In this document: positions 1 to 10,990 of the stretch, piece after piece | Layout: every line of letters begins with the position of its first letter | How positions within the stretch are numbered: the stretch's first letter is position 1 | Assembly: GCA_947650365.1 (NCBI GenBank) | Contig: OX393549.1 | Coordinates: 20,574,572-20,638,571 of the forward strand | Direction of reading: 5' to 3' | DNA: 64,000 bases | From: Chamaelirium japonicum | Taxonomy: Eukaryota > Streptophyta > Magnoliopsida > Liliales > Melanthiaceae | The notes under the pieces: model-generated | The model's database searches: none | Told to the model about the DNA's origin: nothing | The model's input: the letters and a program-made list of their open reading frames with translations, nothing else | Program-made: the position numbers and the translations under genes

Positions 1-565
1 GGTGTTTAGAAAACTCAGACCAAGAAGCAGGTAGTTTATCTATAAGACAGGCTATTTGGAAGGTTTCATCAAGGGTGGAACCATTAGTTTTCAGATGTTG
101 GACTAGGTTCTCAAACTCATGAATCTGATCATTCATGGGTTTGGAGTCAACCATTTTGAAGCTGTTGAAGTCAGACGCTTTGAAGCGTTTTACTCCAGCA
201 TTATCTAGGCCATACTTACGCTCTAGGGTATCCCATAGGTCCTTAGGGTTTTGGATGGTATAGTAGATATCATATAGTCTATCAGATAAGGCCCCTAGGA
301 TCCTATGAAGGCCATGGTAGTTGATTTCTTCTGGGGTCCTAGTGGGAATACCAAAAGTTGGTTCAGATTCAGGTTGAGAAGTGGAGGCTCGGGTACGACG
401 AGTTTGGCTGGACCCGTTGGATATTCCTGGTGCGGTTTCACCTATGGCTGACAGTAACCCAAGTGTGGTTAGCCAGAATCGCATCTGGTTTTGCCACCTC
501 TTGAAGTTAGACCCGTCAAACTTCTCGGGTTTAGCACTAAGGGTTTCACGGTTTGGTGAGGCCAT
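1..565 (-). CDS. Ty1/copia gag, N-terminal part (continues off the left edge)
   Basis: The reverse strand is open from an ATG at 565 to the window edge, about 188 codons with no stop. Gag coats retroelement RNA in cytoplasmic particles. Near the N-terminus the motif KFDGSNFKRWQNQM is visible. Further in are DLWDTLERKYG and an acidic-hydrophobic segment ending IACLIDKLPASW. Together these are the usual landmarks of plant copia gag (UBN2/DUF4219 type). The protease and pol should lie to the left, outside the window. A tRNA primer site and an LTR lie upstream in the correct order (723-734 and 743-2108), so this is the 5' end of a minus-strand element. No disabling mutation is visible in this part. 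Confidence 0.85.
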   Translation of the reverse strand, partial: MASPNRETLSAKPEKFDGSNFKRWQNQMRFWLTTLGLLSAIGETAPGISNGSSQTRRTRASTSQPESEPTFGIPTRTPEEINYHGLHRILGALSDRLYDIYYTIQNPKDLWDTLERKYGLDNAGVKRFKASDFNSFKMVDSKPMNDQIHEFENLVQHLKTNGSTLDETFQIACLIDKLPASWSEFSKH

Positions 566-722
566 TTCGGACCAAAATTAGGAGTTGAAATCTGTGGATT
601 GAAAAACAAGTTTTGTCAATTTTAAAGTACACCTAGATAGATTCGACTTTTAGAAGTCCAAATGAAACTTCCAAATCCTAACGGCCAGATGGGCTCCAGG
701 TAGGAGGTGGAGCACTAGGCTC

Positions 723-734
723 GCTCAAATACCA
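723..734 (-). promoter_or_regulatory. Probable primer-binding site of the left copia element
   Basis: The minus strand reads TGGTATTTGAGC. This resembles the initiator-Met tRNA primer site TGGTATCAGAGC with two changes. It lies between gag and the LTR, where a primer site belongs. Confidence 0.6.
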
Positions 735-742
735 AGCTACCT

Positions 743-2108
743 TGGGCAATTTAATGCCGGTTTGACAAGCCTTTCTTGACACCGTAGGCAGTGGAATATT
801 TCAATGACGACTTTTAGTCTTTTCTATAATCTATGCTTCTAATTTACTTTTGTAGAAAATAGTTTTGTAATTAGTAGCAACTAATAGGTAGCACGAAATA
901 AAGACTAATAGATGATCACGTAGGCTAACTTAGTGAGCACGTTGCAAAGAAAATAACTTATGAACGATTAAATTACAATAAGTTTCTTGGATTGTTGGAA
1001 AATAACCGTTCTAAACTGGCAAACTTTGGAATCAAATTCTTAATATTAAATAATTTTAGCAATTAAAATATTTGCAAGCAAAGGCATATCACAAATTTCT
1101 TTTAGAAATTGTTTGCCAAGGCAGAGCGGGTTCTATGGAACCGTCATTCACCTTGCCGAACTTTTCTAAAAGAGATAAATAATCTATCTCTAATTATTTA
1201 GGTTTCTCTATTAGATGCAAATTGATTAATTAGAATGATAGGACAAGAGTAGAGTTAGAAACTCTGGCCTGTGGTCGAAACGTGCTAGGCACTGTCCCAA
1301 AAAACTTATTGCCCCCCTCGTGCGGGTCTCGTGGCAATGGTTCTCGGAGATATGACGACCCCGGTCAGGCGACCTCCTTCTCGTCGGCACGACTTCAAGA
1401 AGGTATTGCGAACCTCGTGAACTTTCAGGAACCCAGCGACTCGGATGACGATCTTCTCGAATCGGGGAGGCAGCACCGCAGCAGAGCTTTGGTCCGAGAG
1501 AGGGAGTCTCTTCGGAGCAAAGTGGCAGCACCACAGCACCACGACGAGAGAATGAAAGAGAGAGAGGCAGTAAGCAGGGAGGAATTCCGATTTTCGGAGT
1601 GTGTAAATCCCATAGCTGCACCGGGCCTTATATAGGCCTCGGGCTGTTAATGGGAGGCTGAAAGAGGGGAGTGGTTAATGGGCTGCGATTAAGACCATTA
1701 ACCTCGCACGTTACAGCTCGCAGCGAGCCTGTACGTAACGGCTAGCATGCAGTGCTTCTCGCGTAACGGCTAGTGTCCCAAATGGTAAATAATAAATAGT
1801 GGAGGACTTAAAAGCAAAAAGTAAAAATAGGGCAGGTGCGGACCAGCCCATTTCGGAGGTGCTATCGTGTCCGGGTCCGCGGGCGCACACACACGCGCCG
1901 CCTAGCCCATGCCCAAGCCCGGCCCGGCTCGGCTCGGCACGGCACACACACGCGCGCGCGTGTGTGGGCTAGTGGAGCCCCTCCTCTAGTGTGATGACTA
2001 GTGGGGGGAAGTGGGGAATCCTATTTAAGTTGGTAGGGGATTTTTCCCCTTACCGATATGGGACTAAAAGCCCATTCCTTTGTGTGGTTTTAAAACACAC
2101 ACCCAACA
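743..2108 (-). mobile_element. 5' LTR of the left copia element (about 1.37 kb)
   Basis: On the minus strand the segment starts TGTTGGGTGTG at 2108 and soon carries a TAGTCCCATATCGG-like block, both common at the start of plant LTRs. It then has a TATA-like run (gcctatataagg) near 1635. The inner end is placed at a TG/CA boundary a few bases from the primer site and is uncertain by about 10 bp. The partner LTR is outside the window, so age and target duplication cannot be judged. The small open frames inside it are not believable genes. Confidence 0.65.
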
Positions 2109-2576
2109 GATAGGTGGTGGTCGACAGGGCGGCGGTGGACAGGTGGTGATCAGCGGTGGAATGATGCCGGCGAGACAGTGGACGGTGGCTAGTGACGGGT
2201 GGTGGACAGTGGGGTGCCAAGCGATGCTCGGGCGCAGACAGGGCGGTGGTGGGTTACGGCGAGTGGGGGTGACCGGTGGTAGGTGAAGGAGTTGCATTTG
2301 CATGAATTTGTACACACAACTTTTTGGGATGAGTTGCTTCGCAATAATTGAAATTTTTTAAAAAAATTTATGTTTGGTTGCATGGAGTTGCAGCACACTA
2401 GTTGAAACACACATGTTGCAAATCACAACCAAACGGTGGGGTTAAGCTAAAGCCCATGAGCAACTCTTTCCTATGGGGAGAGGTGTCGAGAGTTGAACTG
2501 GAATTTTGATGGTAACGTTCACCCACATGTTACGAGGGAGAACAAAATTGCCCTCATTGTTGCATTGACAAAATGG
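2109..2576. other. Intergenic, no gene recognised
   Basis: The first half is rich in GGTGG/CGGTGG words. The second half is AT-rich with repeated GAGTTGCA-like words. I see no domain, no splice-supported exon and no clear element end apart from the flanking LTR and hAT boundaries. Confidence 0.5.
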
Positions 2577-3887
2577 TAGGGGTGTTCATTGGTTCGGTTT
2601 GTATCGGATATTTTAAAAATGATCGATTCGGTTATGTCCTAGATCCTAAGTTTTGTGATCCAAGCCGAACCATTGAGATATGTGTACATTGAACAGTTGT
2701 CATTAGATGTTTTTTGCTTTGGTGGATTACATTAGGCTTGATGGATTATTCATGTCATATGAAGTTTGTGGTATCTTTATCTGACGTGGTTGTCATTTAG
2801 TTTAGTTGTATGTTCAAGTAGGTAATAGCTACTTATATTACTTATTTAATTTTATGTTCAAGGTTGTCTAATGATTGAAAAAAAAAAATTCATACCTCAA
2901 AACTATTTCGCATGTCTTGTTTCTTTCCAAAAAATGGATTCCCCTTCTTTCCCTCTACCTTCTTCCCCATCATCGTCAAAAGCCGCCGTCTGCGCTCATT
3001 GCCGTTGTCACCCCCAGTGTCTACTTCACCCCTGACCAAGTCTCCTCCATCCTCGATTAGGTCTTCCGATCCTACACCGACTTCCATCTCTGAACCTACG
3101 CTAACTTCAACTCCAAACCTCCTCTGTCGGCCTCTCGCTTCTTGGCCTCCTCCGGACCTATGACAACGACGCTGGAGTTGTTAACCACATTGTGTTGCCC
3201 TCTCTGTCAACAGACCTCACCCTCACCGCCACCCCAATCCTTGACCCGATATCCACCACCACGGCCACATCGCCCAACCACGGCATCGTCCACGTCTCGA
3301 ATCAGGGTTCCGATGGTGATGAAGAAGGAGGAGGGGAAGTCGTTGTGGCTCCGACGGTTACATCTTCGTGTGGAAGGGGAGGAAGGAAATAGGTGGACGT
3401 ATGAAGTGGGAATCAATTTTTAGGAGAAAACAGAGTATGCGAAGTAGTTTGAGGGTATGAATAAAATTTCCCTAATGATTTGACTAACCTGTGAAACCGA
3501 ACTGAATTCCTGTTTGATTTTGTGGTATGTTTGGTTGATGAGAATGTGCAAGAAAGAAAAAAAATATATAATTTTTTTATAAATTTTGGATTTTGGTTCA
3601 CATAAAACTATGAATCTACAGGAAAATAGTTTTCCAAAACTACCTTTTTTTTTTTCTCAAAATTTTTCTTGCCAAGAACCAAAGGTATTCACGGGGAAAA
3701 AAAATCTCTTTTTTGCTGATGCACTTTTTTTATTAAATTCTATCTTCTTCTTTTTTCTTTTTTTTTTTCTTGACAAACAAACAATATTGAAAAAGTCAAA
3801 AAAAAAAAAAATCCAGAGAACCGGTCAACTTCGGTTCGGTTCCAAATTTTCTAAAAACCGAACCAGGCCGAACCATGAACACCCCTA
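2577..3887. mobile_element. hAT-type non-autonomous element (1311 bp) with 8-bp target duplication
   Basis: The ends are inverted: the left end begins TAGGGGTGTTCAT and the right end, read in reverse, begins with the same 13 bases. Outside are caaaatgg (2569-2576) and ccaaatgg (3888-3895), an 8-bp TSD matching at 7 of 8 positions, which is the hAT signature. Both termini continue into GGTTCGGTT-type subterminal repeats. No transposase is recognisable. The interior holds a degraded coding-like segment (2985-3391) and pyrimidine-rich filler. The right end is 106 bp from the QPT start codon, so the element sits in or beside the QPT promoter. Confidence 0.8.
2985..3391 (+). pseudogene. Coding-like fragment inside the hAT element, possibly a captured host gene
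   Basis: A frame with codon-like composition reads through VTPSVYFTPDQVSSILD, then a stop, then VFRSYTDFHL, a second stop, then TYANFNSKPPLSASRFLASSG. After a one-base slip it continues as YDNDAGVVNHIVLPSLSTD and reaches a stop near 3391. The amino-acid composition looks like a real plant protein rather than chance sequence, but I do not recognise the family. Two in-frame stops and one frameshift make it non-functional. Its position within hAT termini suggests gene capture (a Pack-hAT). It could also be random GC-rich sequence. Confidence 0.35.
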
Positions 3888-3993
3888 CCAAATGGGACCC
3901 ACATTGCTTGAGCTCCCCACTGAGAACAAACTGGTGGGGTAGACAAAGTGTAGTGTTCGCGCTTCCCGTTCCCTCCCCAAAGCCCGGGCGGCG
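3888..3993 (+). promoter_or_regulatory. Residual QPT promoter/5' UTR between the hAT end and the start codon
   Basis: Only 106 bp separate the hAT terminus from the first QPT ATG. The stretch is GC-rich with runs such as ccctccccaaagcccgggcgg and no obvious TATA box. The transcription start must lie here or inside the hAT element. Confidence 0.45.
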
Positions 3994-6900
3994 ATGTTTG
4001 GGATCTCAACGCCTCCCCTTCCTCCTCGTCCGGCCACCAGCAACAACCCCTCCTCCTTCCTCTATCCCGCCGCTCCCCCTCCGCTCTCTTCTTCTCCGTT
4101 CCTCAGGTGTACTCCTCAACCTAAAATTCAGAGAGAATCCATTACTCCGTCAAACTCCCGCAAATTATGTTCTTTGTTGTTCGTTTCTTGATTCAATTTG
4201 TCGTTTGAATTTTTTTCCCCGAAAAGTTTCAGGCGCCGGAAAATCTTGATGTCTGCCCTGGGGACCAGAACCCCTATCTTCTCGGTAGAATCGATGGTGG
4301 TGAAACCGCCGTCGCACCCCACTTACGACCTCAACGCCGTCATCGCCCTCGCACTTGCCGAAGACGCCGGCGACCGAGGTTCATGCAGTCTTTGTTTCTT
4401 TGGTTATCGTGGCAATGATAGTGTGAAATCTGATACTGAGATGTTCCTGTTGTTCCATATATTTGGGAAAGAATCTTGTAGGACTAACTAGTGGATGATT
4501 TTGAGATATAAAATGTTAGTGACAAAAAAAAAGGATTTTTTTTTCTAAATAATATTTTTAAAAGAAATATTTAATTCAATAGCAGTCGACAAGATATATT
4601 TATCAGACTAGCGTTCTGATATCCATGTATCTCGATAGTGCCGAAAAGCGCTCGCCACATCGAACAATTTTTTTTCCCATCTGCGATAAACCTGTCATCT
4701 GGGATGCTGCATCCAGGATACCGAGCTTAATAGGAACCTAGTTTCACCAAGAAAATGCCAAGTATTGGAGCTGCCTCATTCAATTCAAAACGCGTTGTAC
4801 AACTTCTATTAAACCCGGCATCCGGGATGTCGGGTTTATCACAGACTAGAGAAAAAAGGTCTAATGTGGCGAGTGCTTTTCGGAACTGATCTGCCGCATG
4901 CTGTCAGAGCGCTAGTCTGTTAAATATTTCTAGTCAATCGCTATTGAATTAAATATCTTTTTAATAAATGTTATTTTCAAAAAATCCCTAAAAAATATCT
5001 ATGGTGTTTGATACCAGAAACTTTTGGAACTCTATTTTTATGAACTTCTCTAATGTACCAGACTTGCTTCTTTTCAATTAATTGCTTATGAATCTGTACT
5101 TGTAGTATCTAGCAGAGAAACAAATTTTGTTCACCCAATGTCAAGAAAATTGCTCTCTATCTACCAGTAAATGGTCCAATGAAACCTTGTTTTTTGCAAT
5201 CAACTTAGGTGTATGAAAGCATTTTGTTTTATGCGAAAAATCTAGGAGTATGATAATTTAATAAATGGCCATGACTGTAAGTCTATTGTTTCTGCAAATT
5301 TCAACACCGTATCGTATTGTAATGTTGTCTTGGTCTTAAATGTTATTTTCGGTCCGCTAGAAAAGGAAATTTGTCGGTTTATGAAAATTTCCAGTCGAAA
5401 TTTTGTATTTTATGTAAAAAAATTGAATGGAAATGTTGGAATTTGGGGGCCGATTTTCGTCAAATTTAAAATTTTGTCAGTAATTTTTGGTCCAATTTCA
5501 ATTGTTTAAGGAAAAAAAGAAACTTCAGAATGGAGGACAAATTAAAAGTTTTCTAACAAAACTTCGTGATAAGAACCATAGTTTCAAAACTTGACCAATA
5601 TCGAGTCGTACTAGTCGATACAACTCAGTTATCTACCAACCGTACTAAGTCAATAACCGGTACTAATATTAGGTTCGTATTAGCCGATGGCCCGATGTTG
5701 GCCGTATCAACAAAGTCAACCCAGTATTGGACGATACGACTGAGTCGCATTGGCTGGGGCCAAAACTAGTATCGGACTGAACTGATCGATACTGAGTCAA
5801 CTTGGCTGAGTTAACTCGGTTTGTCTGGCTCGATATTGCGGCCGATACCCGGTTCTAAAACCTTGATAAACACCATGTTGGGTCTCAGTAATGACACATG
5901 CATCTACCATACATCATTATTGAGACACTCACGTGGGAGAAGAAAGGCTCAAAGGGAGGAGGGGCCGGATCCATGGATGCCTCCTCCTCCATCCCTGCTG
6001 GCCGATCTTGGTGGGAGAGGAAGAGACATTCCTTCTTCAGATCTTGGGGAGGATCCAAACCCTAGCTCCTTCCCTCTTTCATTTGAGCTGCTGATTTCAA
6101 TTTTTTGATGACGGCATGGATGAGCAGATCAGGGAGGAAAGGTTCAATGCCTCCCACGCACCTCCTTCTTCGACGAGCGCCACCGGTAGCGAAGAGGGAG
6201 CTGTGAGCTCCCCTGCCCTGGCACTTTCTTCTCCAGCGGACGTTGCCAGCAACGGAGGGGGGGAGGGTAACTCAAATATCGACATAAAAGTGTGTGTGTG
6301 TGTGTGTGGGGGGGGGGGGTTGTATGTAAAAATATGATATTAACACGTGTACCACTAGCAACGGGGAGGGGGCTGTGAACCTCCTTCCCTGATGTTAACA
6401 CGTGTACGACAATCAAAGAGTCAAGGGTAAAATGGTCCAATCATATTTTAGGGCTGTTGACTAGCCGCTCACGGTCAAGTGACGGAATTGGGGGGGGGGG
6501 AGTTAAAATGGCCCTTATTTTTAATTTGTAAAAGACCACTTATTTTGAAAACTTCATAAATACCCTCTTTGCCACTTACTTTTTAAACGGAACTTGACGC
6601 AATAGGGTTGCAACTTGCAAGTGGCTACAAGCCAAAGCATTTTGTCATTTAAATGCAAGTAGTGCTAATGGAGGCGATTTTTTGGAACTATGCAAAACAT
6701 AGGTGTTACATTCTAAAAAAATCCTACATCTGATATTTTTGTTAATAAAGTAAGCATATTGCTGAATCCAAATTTGACGTTGTGGCCATGTCGCAAACCA
6801 GATACTTGTGTCCTTATCCTATTAACACAGGCCATGAAAAATCATATGTGTGATGGCCCTAAAAAACTTGAATACGTATAATTTAAAATAGGGATTTTTA

Positions 6901-9900
6901 TAAAATTGACTACATAAATATTTCTATTCACAAATGAACCCCTGTAAAATAATATTTACTTATAAACCCCAAAAAATATCCTAAGATTCCTAACCTTACA
7001 TACGAATATACGATATCTGACATCCAAAATGAGGAAGTATTCCTAGGATGTTCTCTCTTTTAGCAGTTTGTTTTGACTAACTATTTTTTGTTTCCTTTTT
7101 CACCCTTGTAATCCACTAAATACCCCTCTGAAGTGAGAATAGTTTGGGTTAGGTCCAAGTTGGATTTGGATTAGGTCAAAAAAGATTCTGGTGAAGTCCT
7201 GCTCAACAAAAATGTATTGGTTTTAAGCAATTAAAGTCGAGTTACGAGTTAGATTCTTAATAAATTGGTCATTTTCCATTTAGGTCAATAGTTTGTTGAC
7301 AACTGGTAATGGAGGGATTAATATACATGATTACGATAAGTGGAGGGGTTGATATGTGAGTATTGATTTTATAGGGTTTTTACATGTAAATAGGACAAAT
7401 TTCATGGGTCAATTTGTAAAGATCCCTTTAAAACATTGTGTGAAACGAGAGCATGAATAAGTTGTGAAGAATTCATGTGGGTGTGAAAAATTCATGTCAA
7501 GAACGTCAGCATAAAATTTATTGGCTTCAGCTTTATATAAGATAATAGCAATTCAGCTACAAGACTTTTAAGCGTAGATTGAAATAGGTAATCAAATAGT
7601 AAGCAAACATTTTGAAAAAAATTACCTTAGGTAATTGGTGATAGTGTTTTGTATGTATAAGTTTCTATTCACCAAATAATTTTATTTGCTTTCTGAATTT
7701 GAAGTTTTTTTTAACCTCCATAGGACCCATAAATCATATAATATCCCCCATGATCCCATTTTGTCTGTTCTCCATTTACTACAATCTGTTTTGATGCTAC
7801 GGATTCTAAGTAGTATTATAGTATCTTAACATTGCTACTCTTGCATTTCTCAAAAAAAAACATTGCTACTCTTGCAAAATCCAATCTGAGTCTCGTCTTC
7901 ATGCAGGGGACGTGACTTGTTTGGCCACTGTTCCAGTTGACATGGAAGTAGAAGCCCACTTCATTGCAAAGGAGGAAGGAGTAATTGCTGGAACTGCTCT
8001 TGCAGAGATGATTTTTAATCAGGTGGATCCTTCGTTGAAGGTATACTTCTCTCCTAAGAACCATTTAAACTCATTATATTGCTTAACCCATTTTTAGATA
8101 ACAATGTTTGTATCACACTTTCAATAGGTTCAATGGTTCGAGAAGGATGGAAACTACATTCACAAAGGCATGCAATTTGGCAAAGTATATGGTATCAATT
8201 TTGATGTGTTATGGACTTAAATTTGGTTTTTGAGGAGTTACTTTTTTATTTGATATATTTATTTTTATTGCTCCTTTTAAGGACATGCACATAAAATTGT
8301 TGTGGCGGAAAGGGTTGTCCTCAATTTTATGCAAAGAATGAGTGGAATAGCAACACTTACCAAGGTGCATTTTCTATGTATTTCATATCAATGAGATTTA
8401 GGGTTTTATTTCTGGTACGAAAGAAATTGTATTGTATGTTCCATACATTATAATATTGTGGATATGCAATTTTAAAGTGAGGGTGATTGAAAAATTTTCT
8501 ATGCGCTTTAGATAATTAAATGTCCATGGGATTTTAGTGTCATATTTTGAGTGGAATGCATTATTTTTTTTTTGTCAGAAAACTCACATTTCTATTATAA
8601 GGCGTTACACACGTTTTGTCTGCCCATCCTGCATGTCATCTGCCTATAAATAATTCGCTCGACAGATTTGGCCTTCATTTACTAGCCAATTGGCCACTGT
8701 GTTACCTCTCTATATACGAGAGTTGCATGGAAGTTTCGGAAAGATCGCAGATTGGCAGGCAATCCTTTATAATCGAATCCTTATCTTTGTTATTTTTTAT
8801 GCTTTCAATCGTAGATGCCGAATCTCCCTCAATCCATACGTTCTAATTCAGTTCACCTCTTTGGTTGATTTAACCCCTTCCTATAAGGCTCTGCTTTTCG
8901 TATAAAAGTATCGATCTCGTTGTCGAAGATATTCCCCGATACTAATGACCTTGTTGTTCCAATTCCTCACCACGAACCAAGCTCCGGTTATTCCGTATGA
9001 CCATTGGCTATTCCATTTAAGTGTGGTTTAGTTTCCTCACTGTTCGGTGCTTTCCATTTGACATTTGCTATGTTCATCCTTTAAGATTAGTTCCGCATAG
9101 AATCAATGTCGTAATCATTAAATTCAAGGAATTCCATACCATTAGCAATTTCTTTTCTAGACACTGCTCGAGTCTTCTCTTTTACTCCTAGATGTTTCAT
9201 GTTCCTTGTTTTCCATAATTGTCATGCTTCGTTGACAGCCATTGCTCTAGCTATCCTTGTTTTTTCTTAATCATCGTATCATTAGTCGGGCATATCCACA
9301 TTTATATTCCAGGAATTCAAGATATCACACCAGGTTATAATTGCTTGAGGGCATTTAAATATGGCAAGAGTTAGCATCTTCTTCTTCTATGACGCAACGA
9401 CCGGCAACTGCATAAAGGACAAAATTGGATAGCTCATTTAACAAGAAACGATTTTGTTGAGGTCCTGTCTCTATTTAATTTTCAAGAAAAAGCTTTAGCC
9501 CTCGGCAGGAGTAGGCTCATCAAGTATAATGGCATATGCTAACCTCCATGCCACAAGAATTTTTATCCATGTTTGGTAATAGTTTATAAACTAACCTAAT
9601 GGAATATAATCTCTTATGATCATACTCACCAAGTTCGGGTTCGACAATAAGTCGGTGAAGGTTAAACTCGGGAAAGTTCGGCGAAAATCAGAAAGTTCGA
9701 GAAAAAAATGGGTAAAAATCGAGGGAAAAAACGGGTTCGGGTTTTAATCCACAAGGATGAAATTTGGAAAAATAATCAGCATGTTCGGGGACTTCAAAGT
9801 CAAGTTTTTAGCCTACATTTAAACAACTAACTAGTAAGACATTTATAACACAACTTATATAAAGATGATTGGTCAACAACTAAAAATCAAATAAGTTAAT

Positions 9901-10904
9901 CGTGCAACTATACAAATGCAAATAAGCAACATAACAACAACCCAACAAAATAACATACTAAGTTACTAACATCATGACAAGTTGATAACGGCATCCCAAA
10001 AGAAAATATTACAAAACTTAAGAGGTCCATTGTCCAATAGTCACTAATCAAAATAGAATGAAAAATAGAAACTAACCATCCATCATGTCGTCGAGAGCAT
10101 CCAATGCCAAACTTGCATCATCCTCTCTTGCTTCATTCTCTTCATCCTTCATGAATTCAATGTCATCTGACTCATCATCGAAAGAAAGTTGAATTTCAAT
10201 GTCATCAAACTTATCATCGATACATAGTCACAAGGTTCAGCAAAAAAATGCGTTTTTAAACAATTTTTTTAATAAAACCGCCAAAAAAAAGGCAAATTTG
10301 GTAACCTATAAAAATCATAAAAACACGGTAACAAATCGATTGCCTATTAAATCGCGTTTTAAACACATTTTTTTCAAAAGAACGTTGAACTTTGTGTGAC
10401 TATGCTTATGATTAAGCCACTGCACATAATTAGTACCACATCGCTTGACATAATAGGAATTTGCATAGTTTGATTCACCATGTCAACATCAAAAACACTC
10501 CTAATCTAGGAAGCACAGATACACCATAGGGCACCTGTACCCGTACCCGTACCCATACCCAACACGTATCGGACATGGATACGTATCGGATACGACTACG
10601 GTGTATCCGGAATTTAAAAAACAAAATAGTGGATACGGGAGGGACACGAGACGGATATAGGAAGGATATGGACGGGATACAAGCGATGGTTTTTAAAACC
10701 GGCTCTTTTTTTTCTTTCAATGGAGCCGATTTTTTAAACGGATCGGCAGTCATTTAAAAGGGGTTGGAACTCGGGAGTTTGATTCAACAGAGCTGACAAG
10801 AGGGTTTTGAGTTTTCTCCCGATTCCTCTCCCCTCTAGTGCCGCTGCTGACTCCAGTGCCTCTCCTCTCCAGTGAAGCCACCACCCAGCACTCTGAGGAA
10901 ATAT

Positions 10905-10990
<86 letters not shown>

